Shown here piece by piece: positions 46,631-59,609 of a stretch of DNA of 64,000 nucleotides. Both the position numbers and the translations under genes were made by a program. The notes beneath the pieces are model-generated. The model was given only the letters and a program-made list of their open reading frames with translations, made no database searches and had not been told where the DNA came from. Positions within the stretch are counted from its first letter, which is position 1, and each line of letters starts with the position of its first letter. This stretch comes from Cryptomeria japonica (lineage: Eukaryota; Streptophyta; Pinopsida; Cupressales; Cupressaceae). The stretch is taken from NCBI RefSeq assembly GCF_030272615.1, contig NC_081410.1, forward strand, positions 285,445,957 through 285,509,956. The letters run 5' to 3'.

Positions 46631-49368
46631 TGTTGGTATTGTGTTGTCATTGATGTCAACTGGTATGGGATGACTACCAATATAAGAGATGTATGTGCAA
46701 CACTATTATAGATGAGCACAGGATGAGATGTCTTTGATATCACCTTGTGTTGCAAAGCACCGGTAAGGTAAGGGAGAGAGTGTCATTCAGAGGAATGATC
46801 ACTAAGGTCATCAGTACACAAGTTAGTGTTTGACTTGTGTGGATGAAATGGATAGGTTACTGATACAGTGTATAATCAGTAAGGAGAGTATGTCAACTGG
46901 TAAGTGAAGTGTTGACAATGATCAGGATGCTTGGATGTTGTTTGTGATGAAGAGGCATAATGTTACCTAAATCACATCAACATTAGAGGAGAAGAATGAA
47001 TAGGTCACTGGTATACTATGTGGATGCAAAACAACAAGACTCCCACTGGATAGAGATGCAATCACCATGTGAAGAGATGACTAATAGTGAATGTGCCCAC
47101 ATTGGATCACATGTGCCTATTTGAAGATTTGTTCCACAAACAGGGAAGCCACATGAGTGTATTGCAGGATGCAGATGACAAGGAATCACTAACACTGGTA
47201 AGTGGAACTTATCTCCTATTATGCATAGTGTGCATCATAGTTCTGTGAGATAAGGAAGACGAGATGAAGGCAGGTGTTTGAAGGCTCACACCGGATCGAC
47301 CGGTGAATCAAAGGAATGCCTCAAGTGCATGAAATCAAGGATATGCACTGGATTGAAAGAGAAGGCATGTTAAGCTACCGGAACAGATGAAGTGTGATGG
47401 GTTTGTCAACTTGACAAATTGGCTAAGATGATATTCAGTTTGATGATGAAGAAGGAAAAGTGAAGCAGCTGAAAATAGAGAATGAAATTGATAAGAAGAT
47501 ACTCTAGGTGGTGTATTTGTCATCTTGACAAATTAGTTGAGAGGAGAATTAGTTAGATGAAGAAGGATGCTAGTGAGTCTACAGGAACATACATGGTGAT
47601 ACCATGATGCAAATAAAGGTTGGTGCATAATAGTGCAAGGTTGATGACATGGGGTCATCAGGATAGCTACCAGTAGGCATGAGAACTGGTAAGGAAGCAA
47701 AGTGGCTAAGAGATGTGCTTCTACCTAATGAGAATGAGCATGCTATGGATAGACATGTCTAGTGATAGGTTAAGGTGTTCCACTAGTAGTTCAACAAAGA
47801 GCAGACATGAAGGTTAACTGGTAAAGTGTGAGATACTGGCAAGGTTAGTGAATTGACAAAAAAGAAGAACCAGTTGAGTGTTTGGTTGGTGATCTTGTCT
47901 GAACTGACATAAAGGTCCAAGTTAGAAGTTGGTCAATAAATGTGCCATGTGGAGTCAAAGTGGCAAACTTGCATGCAGTGATAGATGGAGTGTTCACTGA
48001 TGAGGTTGTTGTAGAGTTGGTTGATATTAATGGTAGACCTCGTAAATCATGGGATGTGTTGCAGAGGCATTGCAGAGGTGTGCAGCTTGAGGAAGGTCAA
48101 ACAAAGATGATTGATAAGATGCATAGATCAATGCAGAGTGTCTAGATGTAGAATAAAGTTGGTAATGAAATTTGCAGAACCATTTACGATGATTGATCGA
48201 GTATCTCGCCAACTGACTGTCCGTGTTTGCTAAACATAGCAAACATGTTTTTGAAGGCAGTTTAATGGCAGTGATGTGTAGATAGCTTTCTGGGAGATTA
48301 GATCGGATAAGATCTGATTGGATTTGGTTTGCCTCAAGGTTGATGAGGAAACCCTAATTGCCTAAGATTTGAATTAGATTTTGGTGTGAAAACTAGATGA
48401 TAAATAAGAAAGCCAAAATTATTGAAGGTTGTTGTTGAAGGGGAGAGCGTTGCTTCTGCAAGTAAGAGAAAATTAGTCAAGTACTCAACAAGTATCTAAA
48501 AAGAGATTGAGTGTGTGAGAGTGAGAATCAAGTTGAGAGGATCAACTGGCAATGGTGAGGAACTGCTAGTCTGCAAGTGAGTCTATGAGAGAAATATACC
48601 GGTGGTGACTAAACCAGTAGAGAAGAGTTACAAAAGAGTGCAAAGTAGATAATAAGGAACCGACATAAGATAGAACCGATTGAGAGAAGCAGAGTAGTTG
48701 AGAGAAAATACAATCAACATAGAGTACCAGCAGAGACAAAGAGAGAATCGATAGAGGAGGAGAAGAGGCTAAACCGATAAGGTTGCAGCAAGAGATAATA
48801 TTACAGCAGTGTTTGGGTGAGGTAGAGAACCAATAATTAACTAGATAGAAGATACAAAAGAGAGATTCAAAGAAGAGTTAAAAAATCCATTTGTAACAAG
48901 GCTATCAACTTGCAAATGATTATGTTTTGTATTCACTGAGTTGGAGCTCGGTGCAGGGGTTGTAGTTCCTTGGGTTGGTGCCCTAAAAACAAGGGTTGGT
49001 GCTCCTTGGGTTGGTGCCCTAAATTGGGGGTTGGTGCTCCTTAGGTTGGTGCCCTAAATCAAGGGTTGGTGCTCCTTAGGTTGTTTCCCTAAATATTATA
49101 ATCAGAGATTCATTGTGAGGCTGGATTGAAGTAGTAGACTCCAACAACATTTCTCACCGAAGTTTTTCCCATCTTGGGTTTTCCTCGTCTATGTTGTTGT
49201 TATGTGATGTACCTCTTGTGTGAATGCATTTGTGATTAGTCTCCTCACTAATTGATAAGTCTACATTATGTTAGATTTGATAACCAATATGCACACATAG
49301 GATAGTTAAAGGGAAAAGTTTGAGAACCACTGATTCACCCCCCTCTTAGCAGTGCATTGTGTCTAACA
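46631..49368 (+). repeat. Solo LTR E (2.74 kb)
   Basis: Plus orientation, TGTTGG at the start and TCTAACA at the end, with CACCGAAGTTTTTCCCATC near 49156 and ATTCACCCCCCTCTTAG near 49343, the end-module of the other LTRs. No internal region, ORF or polypurine tract is found inside, so it is best read as a long solo LTR. There is no clean 5-bp duplication; instead about 140 bp of D's LTR is present on both sides. Confidence 0.7.
48951..49097 (+). repeat. Minisatellite in LTR E, four units of about 35 bp
   Basis: Units built on GGGTTGGTGCTCCTTGGGTT and GGTGCCCTAAA repeat four times with small changes, ahead of the conserved end-module of the LTR. Confidence 0.85.
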
Positions 49369-50360
49369 TTTTTCACATGGAAACCCAAATGGGAAAAAAC
49401 CATGGTGGGAATTAGTACCCACAAAGATCAACTATCTACAATATAGATATCTAACTGGTTAAGGTCATACAACACCCTGTTAGGGGTACACCCAGTTAAG
49501 AGTATTTTAGCTCGGTTAAGAGTTATACAATAAGGCCTGTTAGAAACCAACCCTGTTAGGAGCTAACAGGTTGATGGATTTCAAAACACAAGCTAATGTG
49601 TCACCTTGTTAGAGGATTTCACCTTTGGACCTGTTAGGATCCTACTAGACCTTGTTAGGAAGATAAAAAGTTCAATTATCTGAAGTTAGCACCTCTGTGC
49701 CTAATTAGATCTGCTTTTTCTCTGCTTCTATCACCAACTAAACATCAAACCCTAACTTCTTCTTCCACCGCACGATCAAATTCTCACTCTTGATCCATAA
49801 AATCATACAACTTACATCACCTTATAAAGAACTCTGTTAAGTCAACTAAGAACCTTGGAATAATTCCCTAGATTCAATGAATCTGGTCACCTTTTACATT
49901 TTACCACTCATTACACTTTTCTCATGTCATCCAAACAAAACATAACACAAAAACATAACAATAAGTCTATCGGTTACCAATCAAAGTAACTCTATTTTAT
50001 CGGTTCTTTGTTCTTCCTTAATGTAACTGTTCTTCCGATCATAACTCACTCAATACGCTAAATCTATTGATGCAGTTTGGAACATAGGTGCATGTTCCTG
50101 TCTCTAACACTCTTGTAAAACCACAACTTCTAACTCTTTTCCAAATGTCTATACTGGTCGCTTGATCATCTCTTTGTTCTTGCTTATCAGTTGACAACAA
50201 CTTAGAAGTTTTGTTGTCTAACAAATTCCACTATCGGTTAGGCTATACCGGTTAGTATAGATGATTTAAATGACTAAAAAAACATGGTTTCTATCAATGA
50301 CAACACAAATAAAGTCATCAAACAACCTATTAATATAATATCATCATCATGAAGCCAACA
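49369..50360 (-). repeat. 3' LTR of element D, inner segment
   Basis: Starts TTTTTCACATGGAAACCC, re-copying the last part of the outer segment, and runs to GAAGCCAACA at 50360. On the minus strand the LTR starts TGTTGGCTTC. Collinear with 55643-59627 once insertions are removed. Confidence 0.85.
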
Positions 50361-50425
50361 ATATCATCATCATCAAGACAACAATGACATGATGAATTGA
50401 GTTGAGTTATGATTCTACTACAAAA

Positions 50426-50489
50426 CTCCCCCTTAGCAATTACATGCTATTATAAAATTTTGAATGACTTATACTACTCCCCCTTTGAC
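50426..50489 (-). promoter_or_regulatory. Two polypurine-like tracts of element D
   Basis: Minus strand TCAAAGGGGGAGTAG (about 50475-50489), which follows the ORF2 region, and CTAAGGGGGAG (50426-50436). The nearer one still lies about 65 bases from the LTR edge at 50360, so which one primed synthesis is uncertain. Confidence 0.5.
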
Positions 50490-50562
50490 AACAATGACAA
50501 AGATAAGCAAATACATTAATACAACACACCGAAATTTGCATTACCAGTTCAAAAGTTTACAA

Positions 50563-53500
50563 TTACATTTTGAGAAAAACATCAGAAAAATTAGTCTTCA
50601 AGAATTTCAAATCATTCTCCCATGTCTCCAAAAGAGTAGATGTGATCTTAATCTATTTTTGGATCCGGTATGCAAGCTCTTCCATAGCATCAAGTGTACT
50701 CATTTCAGGTGTAGTCAAAATTGCCTTTGTCTCTTTGTCTCCTCTTTGCAAAATTTGTAACTTGGGGACTAGATGAGTCTGTGTCTCTTGCAATGATGTA
50801 GTCCTCTTATTTTGTTATGTCTCATATTCCTTAAGCTTATATTGTACTACCAAGGAAGAGCTTCCAAAAATTATTGTTAAATCATTTAAGGGGTCAAATG
50901 ATTTACTCAAAATCCTTAGTTCCAACTGAGCTTCCTTTCTCTTCTTGTTAATATCATCAAAGAACAATGAAAAGTTGCAGATTGTAGAAAGAATTTTACC
51001 TCCATTCTTCAATTCTTCTTTGGTTTGGTCCATGTTCACAGTAAGACCTATTATGTCTTTGTCATTTTTCTTGATCAATGACTCAATTCTTTTCTTTTCA
51101 TATTCTTTCTCTACATTATGTAGAGCAGCCTCTCCAAGACTCTTCATTTGCTCCCCTACTGTTGTAACCAAGTGGTCCAGTTTTTCAATGGGTGTTCTGA
51201 GACTATCAGTGTTAGTCTCTAGTAACAGACTAAAAAATATGTCAACTGCAGTCTGTATGGTTTGAGCTTCTCTTTTCTGAGTTCTCATTACCTTCTTCTT
51301 GGCCTTGGATTGCATTGTAGATGCAATCTCCATTAGTTTTGTTGGACTCAGCAAATCCATGTTTATTGGTCCTTGGATAGATACTGTATCATCATCCTCA
51401 TCATCATCAATGATATTATTTGAAGTACATGACCTAGGAGTCACTTCTTGATCTTGTCCTTCTTCTTTCTACTTCTCTTCTTCCTTCTCCAGTGACTATT
51501 TAGTTGTTTGCTCAACATCAATTTGCACACTCTCGTGTGTGTCTTTCTAAATTTCTTCATCTTTCTCCAATGGCTTTGTAGTTTGCACATCATCAATTTG
51601 TGCATTCTCTTATGTCTCTATCTCTTCTTCATCTTTACCAGTTGGAATATCTTCTAGTAACACTGGTTCTTCTACTATGACAGTAGGAACTGATGTGGTG
51701 CCACCTTCTGGGTCTTTCTCTATTTGAGGAAATATCTCATCAATTTCAAATACATCTAGTAGTTCAACTTCAATTATTGGTGCCTCAGGAATATCCTCTT
51801 CCTCAGAAGATTATATCTTCTCAGGTTCCTCTTTCTCAAGTCCTAAATTTTTTTTTCAAAACTTCCTCAGTCTCAGCTTGCACAGACTGGGACTCACCAA
51901 CAAGCAGTCTTGTTAACCTATTTTTGGTTCTAAATAATGGTTTTGGTTTCAAAAGAATTTCTTGCACTTCCTCCTTGGGGATCTCTGGTTGCAAATGCAT
52001 AAGTACATACTCAATTATTTCTTTATCCTGCCTAATTGCTGTTTGCCATATAGCTTCCAATTTTCTATACAAAGAATTAGGTATTTGTCCTTGTAACTCA
52101 ATCAATTATTTTCTATAATGATTCATAAACCAAACAACTGAATCTTCAATTTGTTTCTACTCTTCCTCATCAAAATGATTATAGTGCTTATGTACACCAA
52201 CCAATATACCATAATTCCTTATATTCATCAACAAGTTCTCAAGAGAAGTAAGTTTAGTTTCCTTAAGTAATTTGAGAGTGGGTGCACCAACCACTTTGGA
52301 TTTCTTGCCACTTGCTCTTAGTTCTTTCTTTCCTCCTTCTGATTCAGTTTCCTTTGCTTCTTCCTATGCTACAGCCTTAAAAAATTTGTGTGCTTGTTCT
52401 TTTTGCCTTTTCCTTATAGGTTTAGGTGCTTGAGGCTCATCTTGTTTTGATTTTATCCTGATTTTGTATCTTTGGAGGAGGATGGGGCTTCTCCTTCTTA
52501 ACATTTTCACTTCAAGTTTGTCTATTGGTGGGTGCACTAGAGGTTCCTACCTTCTTTTCTTCAAATATAGTTCTATCCTCATCAATCATCTCCTTTGTGA
52601 AGCCTTATGCAACAAAAAATTCCTTAACCTCTTTCCTGATCTTTTTGGCTATTACCGGTGTGACTAATTCAACATGTACCTATAATGATTGCTCCTTAAA
52701 TATGCCAAACCTAGATACATTTGGATCTACCAGTTTAGATAGAAGATGTTCAACATAAATATTCAATATATCTTCTTCTACCTCATACCCCATAGGCATG
52801 ACCCATTAAGTTCTTGCATTTGCAACCTCCATCTAACAAGTATCAGTATCAACCATAAAGAAAATAGAGTCTTCATACCTTTTTACAACATGCTTTGGTG
52901 TCCTCTCTTTGACATGCATTCTCTTCTCAAAATCCTTGAAGTATCTCCAGATAGTCTTTTTGAACTCATTGCCAAGCATTTTAATGTTGTTCTTAATTTG
53001 CAACATTTCCGGTGTATCCACAGACCATTGGATATCTCCTATACCGAGAAAGAAATTTTGGAAGTAGAAAAACAATCCAATAATCAATTGACCAAATTTG
53101 AACTTCTGTCACTTGTCCTTCCTGATTGACTCAAGATTCAACATCAGTTGGGCTCTCAAGGCTTCTACTAGATCATAATCAACATTCTCTTTCAACATCT
53201 GACAAGCCATGTGGATAGTAGCTCTGGGAATGCTATTCATCTGACTCAAATAGTATACTCTGTAGCCAACAACCATGGATGCAAAATTCACTTTTGGATC
53301 TTCAATATTATTTATTGTCATGGCATGACCATCCCACTTCGACTTTGTCAGTTGGATAACCTCATCCTTCAGGATTGGTCTCAGAACAGGGACTTCACCG
53401 GTTTCCCATAATCCGGTGACAACATGGATAGCCTCTTTTGTGATCTTATGCGGTCTATCTAACCACATGAATTGATTGTGAATCCTGCTCAAAACATATC

Positions 53501-53810
53501 TATCATGCTCTTTTTCAAAATCATCTATAAATTTCAAAGCATGATAAAAACCTTTATCGGTTACCCTTCTGAATTCATCCTTCATCACTCCATGTTTATC
53601 ACATAGTAATAAGTATTGATAAAAAATGACAAATGTGCCCAAATCCTCCTGTTTGCAATAGATATATGATCGAATATCCTCAACATGCAAAATACCATAG
53701 AATACTCTGGATAAGGCTCCAACTATATCTATCTCTATTGACTTATGATAATTTCTCTTGAACTTTGGTCGAGGCCTTTTAGTATTATCAACAATGTGTG
53801 GTGTATCCAT
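50563..53810 (-). pseudogene. Element D ORF2: homologue of element B ORF2
   Basis: Starts MDTPHIVDNTKRPRPKFKR at 53810 and runs, with several stops and at least one frameshift near 53100, to a stop at 50563. Blocks shared with B ORF2 in the same order: FMWLDRPHKITKEAIHVVTG, FKFGQLIIGLFFYFQNFF, RYEDSIFFMVDTDTC, and a PMGY motif. After that the proteins share style rather than sequence: an acidic Glu/Thr/Pro linker (about 51.9-51.45 kb) and a Lys/Glu/Leu coiled coil (51444-50815). Retention of the N-terminal domain in two elements with different LTRs argues for a real function. None of the retroelement enzymes is visible. Confidence 0.72.
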
Positions 53811-54273
53811 TTTGAAAATTCAAACATAAAATCAGATTATCAGAGAAATACCTTTCAACTTCTTTGCAACTAGGGTTTCCAGTTTGAATTCTCTTCCATC
53901 GATTTACTTTTCTGCAAATCTTCACAATCTGCTATCAACTTCACCAAAGTAACAATCAAATTCTCTTTTGTGTTTCCGTTGCTTTCCAAATGTGCTCTAA
54001 AAAATGCTAGGTGAGAAATGAAACTAGAAAACACCTTTTATTTCCCTTTTTCCAACTGCATTTAATACTAAACCAGTTGAACATACCCTAATCACTATTC
54101 AATCCTATAACTTTTTACCCGTTCATATAACACATCCAATCTACCAATCATATCTCAAAATCACTTTATAACCTCATATTGCATCAAAATATTCAGATTT
54201 GACTTACCACACACCATTTAGGAGATCTGAAAATGGATATGACAATATGCTCCCCCTAAGCTTCATACATAGC
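53811..54273 (-). other. Spacer between ORF1 and ORF2 of element D
   Basis: About 460 bases without an ORF. A purine tract (minus AAGCTTAGGGGGAGCA) lies right after the ORF1 stop at about 54246-54262. Confidence 0.5.
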
Positions 54274-55580
54274 TTAGTTTTTCGGTGAGGGATTTTCCAC
54301 ACTAGGTGAAGAATTAGAGTCCTCTGATGGTTTCTCCTCACTTTTCTTCTTCTATATCTTATTCATTTCACTTATGGTTTCTTCCACACCTACCTTCTTC
54401 TTTCCTTTCTAGTCAATAGACTGATTAACTAGTTGGTTCATTCTAGCTCTACAAAATCTTGCAATATGTCCCAGTTTGTGACAATGGAAACATGCCATTC
54501 TAGATGCTCTCCAGGGTCCAACATTGCCTCTATTAGTTCTTCTCTAGCAATTCATATCTACACGATCATAGTTGTGATAGATTGAACATGTCACATTTCG
54601 TCTATTCTCCATTTTGTATGGACTAGACTGGTTCACATAAGGTCTCTACCAAGTAGGGTTTCTTCGGTTATGTAAGATCTCTGCCATTCACCATTAGACC
54701 TCTAATTTGGGTAAGATCTCTGATTGTTTAGTCTTGACTAGCACTCAACAATTCTATGCCCATGCTTGTTTTAATTGAAGTAATATCCATCAAAAGTACT
54801 AGGCTTATATCCTTCATATGCATTAGGTCTATATCCATCAAAAGTATTGGATCTACTTCTACAAATATTTGTAGTATGACATACCTAATGAGAGTTAAAA
54901 CATACTAGTTTGTAGGTTCTCTTACCATTATTCTTCTTGGTCTTTGGTGCATATTTGTCTTCATGCATGTTGTCCTTGGTACTAGATGGCTCTCCTTGTT
55001 TAAAGGTTGTGTATCTCAAGCCATGTGTATCTCCTTGTTGCCTTTGTGTCTGAATCTTCTTATCAAGCATAACAGTGCTCTTGTTGAATTTAGCTAGTAA
55101 CTCATTTGCATCAGCTAGCTCCTTGGTAAGTTCCTCATTCTTCTTTGTAAGACTTTCTCTAAGAGACATAGCCATGTATATATCATCTTGTATTTCCTCT
55201 TTTTCCTCTCTTTCCTCTCAAAGATGTACATGCAGGGTACCAATCTCCCAGTTCGTCTTAACGATCCCATGTTCCTTATCTCTTATTGTGTCTCCAACTG
55301 TCCTCTTGGCTTCCAAATCTTGACTCATCCTAATGGTAAGGACTTCCAACTCCCTTCTTGGATTTTTCTTATCATCATTCAACTTTTCCACCTCATTAAT
55401 GAAGGCATCAATGTTTTCTTCATCAGATAAACTATTTTCATTGAGTTCCAACAACTTCTCAACCAACTCTTTTCTCTTAGCCAATGAAGCTTTGTACTTG
55501 ACCTTTAGTTCACTAAGAGCTTCTTCATATTCTGCAAGCCTATGTGAAAGCTCTATGCAACTCATTGAACCTTCCCCCAT
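54274..55580 (-). pseudogene. Element D ORF1: gag-like coiled coil plus CCHC
   Basis: Starts MGEGSMSCIELSHRLAEYEE at 55580. About 200 residues of Glu/Lys/Leu coiled coil (to about 55030, with breaks) are followed by a Tyr/Arg/Asn-rich region with degraded knuckles (HTTNICRS, NKHGHRIVEC) and a clear last knuckle CFHCHKLGHIARFC near 54470-54500. It then ends in an acidic tail at 54274. The last knuckle matches CFHCHKVGHLAGDC of element B at the same relative position. Stops (for example near 54885) make it non-functional. The likely role is RNA-binding particle protein, by analogy. Confidence 0.72.
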
Positions 55581-55629
55581 GTTAGCCTTAGAGATCCTTC
55601 CCAAGCGGTTAAGCCTTAAGGGAATTAGG

Positions 55630-55641
55630 CTCTGATACCAA
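55630..55641 (-). promoter_or_regulatory. Primer binding site (initiator Met tRNA) of element D
   Basis: Minus strand TGGTATCAGAGC next to the 5' LTR end (…TTTTATCA). Same type and position as in element B. Confidence 0.9.
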
Positions 55642-55642
55642 T

Positions 55643-55865
55643 TGATAAAAATATAAGGCACTGAGGGGGGGGTGAATTAGTGCAAGAAAAATATTCATAA
55701 ATCTGATAACAACTTTCACCAACTTGAAAATCAATATGCATGCAAGAAATATAACCATATAAGAAAACATCCAACAAAGCATGCATGCCATAACATAATG
55801 ATTTTTCATGTGGAAACCCAAATGGGAAAAATAACGGTGAGAATTATTACCCACAAAGATCAACT
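55643..55865 (-). repeat. 5' LTR of element D, inner segment
   Basis: Plus-strand start TGATAAAAATATAAGG, then the GGGGGGGGTGAATTAG and AATGGGAAAAATAACGGTG motifs. Interrupted after CAACT (55861-55865) by solo LTR F. Confidence 0.85.
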
Positions 55866-57253
55866 TGATGGTATGATGAAAGAATAAGTATTTGGTCAAC
55901 TACTGAGAAGGGGGAGTGAATCAGTAGATAGAAAAACTAATAATAAACTTTACCAATCAAAAATCAATCTCTCAAAGTAAACTTAGAACTGACAATATAA
56001 TACCTCTGTCAAGATAAGAACTCATAAGATAAACTGGTTGTCTATTATAAGAAATTAATAGTAAACAATTACTTCATTTCTCAACACTTTCGGTTATGAT
56101 GAATTATCAAAAATAGTTAAGTAGTTAAGTAAATCAACCATAAAAACATAACCACAAAAACATTTACCACTTGACACAAACATTTTTGACATGGAAACCA
56201 AAATAGGTAAAAACCACGGTGAGATGAGACTCACAAGATAACTATCTGAACTCTTTTGAAGTTTGCCCTATTAGGAGCCTAGCCTGTTAAAGCTTTACAA
56301 AAAGTCCTGCTAAGAACTAATCCTGTTAGGAATCACTTGGTTAAGGGATTGACTACAAATTCCTTATTAGAAGCAATACCCTATAAGGAGTAACCTCAGT
56401 AGAGGATTTGAAAATCCAATCTAATGGACCACTTTGTTAGAGGATTTGACTAGCACCAAGCTTGTTAGAGATTACCCGGTTAGGGGATTTCAAATCTACT
56501 ATAATTGTTAGAAAACAACATGAGTTTTTTGATATGTGTGAATAGCACTACACTTGCTTGATCAGATCCATTTCATTCTCGTATCCACCTTTACTCAAAC
56601 TGTAGATACATCATTCGGTTCGACAACCATAAACTCAACTGAACCATGTCTATCTCTTTGCCAACTCTATAAAACTAAATAACTTCATCAACCTTAAATA
56701 CAAATCAATCAGGTCGGTAACACAAAAAAAACCTAACTCTAATCGAGATTACAAATAAATTCAGTTCAAGTATGACCGTTGGATTACATAACAATCTCTG
56801 CACATCAATCAAGAAAACCTTAATCTCTCCTTGATCATCACTTCATTGAAATTAGTAACTCATCACATGCTTTACATTAGATGCAATAAATTTGCTCATT
56901 CCCTAGAAAAAAACCATTACAACAACTTGCCAAAATCTCTTGGAATTATCTTCATACAATAATCATGCATGTCATCATCATTATCACTCATCATCAGATC
57001 ATAAACCAATATAACCAATTCACCAAACTTATTGGTTAGGGTTTATAGAAAAAATAGGTAAGGTTTACCAGTTACAACAATAAATAAGGTTTACATCGAT
57101 TACCGGTTCACTCCACAAATTCTTCCTACCACAAATTCTTCCTACCAGTTATAGTAACAATATTACAACAATTTTAACAATATCAATACCACTTTATTGA
57201 CATCAATGACAACATAACATATCATTAATGCAATCTTCATGCAAATGCCAACA
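55866..57253 (-). repeat. Solo LTR F (1,388 bp)
   Basis: Target duplication CAACT at 55861-55865 and 57254-57258. Plus-strand ends TGATGGTATG and GCCAACA. It carries GAGAAGGGGGAGTGAATCAG near 55901 and AAAACCACGGTGAGATGAG near 56210, the common LTR module. No internal region, so solo. Confidence 0.88.
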
Positions 57254-57258
57254 CAACT

Positions 57259-58188
57259 ATCTGTAGTATAGAGATCTAACCGGTTAAGGTCATACAACAC
57301 CCTATTAGGGGTACACCCAGTTAAGAGTGTTTGGGCATGGTTAAGAGCTATACAATAAGGCCTGTTAGGACCCAACCCTATTAGGAGTTACCTGGTTAAG
57401 GGATTTGAAAACACAAGCTAATGTGTCACCTTGTTAGAGGATTTCACCTTTGGACTTGTTAGGATCCTAGTGCACCCTTTTAGGAGTGACCTTGTTAGAG
57501 GATTTTCTTGCTGCAACTTTTAGGAAGACAACAGGTTCAACTGATTTGAAGTTAGCACCTCTGTGCTTGATTATATCCACTTCTTCTGTACTTCTATCAC
57601 CAACTAAGCATCAAACCCTAACTTCTTCTTCCACCGCGTGATAAAATTCTCACCCTTGATCCAAGAAATCATATAACTTACCTCACCTTATAAAGAACTC
57701 TATTAATTCGGCTAAGAACCTTGGAATAATTCTCTAAATTCAATGAATCTAGTCACCTTTTACATTTTATCGCTCATTACACTTTTCTCATGTTAGCCAA
57801 ACAAACATAACTCAAAAACATAACAATAAGTCTACCAGTTACCGATCAAAGTAACTTTTCTTTATCGGTTCTTTGTTCTTTCAATCATAACTCTCTCAAT
57901 ACGCTGTATTTTCTAATGTGGTTTGGAACATAGGTGCACGTTCTTGTCTTCAATACTCTTGCAAAACCACAATTTCTAACTCTTCTCCAATCGTACGTAC
58001 CGATCACTTGATCATCACTCTAGTCTTGTTTATCAGTTGACAACAGCTTAGCAGTTTTGTTGTCTAACAAATTCCACTACTGGTTAGGCTATATTGATTG
58101 GTCTAGATGACTTAGATGACTAACAAAACATGGTTGTCATCAATGAAAACACAAATAAAGTCATCAAACAACCTATTAAAACAATATC
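57259..58188 (-). repeat. 5' LTR of element D, middle segment
   Basis: Continues the LTR after F (ATCTGTAGTATAGAGATC) and matches 49430-50335 of the 3' LTR. Interrupted by solo LTR G after ATATC. Confidence 0.85.
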
Positions 58189-59604
58189 TGATGAATAATT
58201 ATGAACAACAGATACCCTAACTGGTACTGAGAGGGGGGGTGAATTAGTACAGACAAAAAATTTCCAACAACTTATCAAGTTAAAACAACTCTGACCGGTT
58301 GTCTTCATTACTGAATCTTAACCATGGCAATACCAGTTAAACATAGTAAGACTTCAGACAACATAGACCGGTAAGTCTGAACACTTCAAATACATTTAAT
58401 ACTTGATATCTACTTCACCCATAAATATATGCATGTGGTGTGTCAACAATACCATAACCATTATGCATAATCACTTAAACAAAGAATACTTAATCATCAC
58501 ATGAAAAATGCACAACTCATGACACACAAATTTTTCATGTGAAAACCCAAATGGGAAAAACCATGGTGGGGATGAATACCCACAAGCTTTTTTTTGAACT
58601 CTTTTAAAGCTCACTCTGTTAGGAGCCTAGTCCGGTTAAAGACTTTACAATAAGGTTCTGCTAGGAACCGATCCTATTAAAGATCACCCAGTTAAGGGAT
58701 GGCTATATACCCTGTTAAAGGTTGAAACCACGTTAAAGGTTACCTTTCTAGAGGATTTAAAGAACTCAATGAACTTGAGTCACCTGGTTAGAGGATTTAC
58801 CGTAAGCCTTCTAAAGCTTCTCAGCAAAGGGATTTTCCTTTTGTTGAAATGGTTAGAAGACAACAGGTAAAGCTTTGATCTGATAACAACACTATATGCT
58901 AAGGCATATCCTTTTTCAGTTCCTCTACACTGCAATCACACTCTATAGTTTTCTCTTACTAGTTTGGCAAGTATCTCATCACTTGGATACACACACAACA
59001 TTTTCCAACAACTCACAATAACAAACATCATCGACCTTATAGACAACAATTAGGTCGGTAGCATAAACCCTAAACCCTAAGCTTTTTAGGTTTACAATAC
59101 AAGCGGTCCAATCTTGACCGTCCAAACACTTTGCATAGAGCAATACAATTTCAAATAGATCACAAGACAATTTGCATTGTCCATTATTCACTGTACATAT
59201 AAATCAATAACTCATCATGCTTTCTTCTCATACCGCTAAGAAGAATGTTCATTCCTGAGGTAGATATTTAATGCAATCGATCTTCACATGCAAGATCCTT
59301 AAGGAAATCCTTCATGTGCACAAAGATGATGTGGCATCACGATCTCATCTTCATCTCTTAGCTAACTCATCACAGAATGTCATCGGTTGCCTCGCACAAG
59401 TGAGATTGCCAAACCAAAAACCCTAGAGCTGAGACTACCAACCGGTAGTCACACTCTATGAAACCCCGACACTAGTTCACTGCATCTCTTCATATTGGTT
59501 CACCAACTTCTTCCAATCTGCATACCAGTTCACTTGCGCTTAGTGACATCAATGACAACATACATTATCATTATATCAACATGTCGATTCATCATATGCC
59601 AACA
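58189..59604 (-). repeat. Solo LTR G (1,416 bp), intact paralogue of LTR H
   Basis: Target duplication ATATC at 58184-58188 and 59605-59609. Plus-strand ends TGATGAATAATTATG and GCCAACA. It shows what LTR H looked like before A, C and B inserted: both the TACTT site (58404) and the TAATG site (about 59268) are undisturbed. Confidence 0.9.
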
Positions 59605-59609
59605 ATATC

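Noticed and set aside
46631-49368. Region E as a full element with its own genes
   Set aside because: No ORF with homology, no primer site and no purine tract lie inside; a long solo LTR is the simpler reading.
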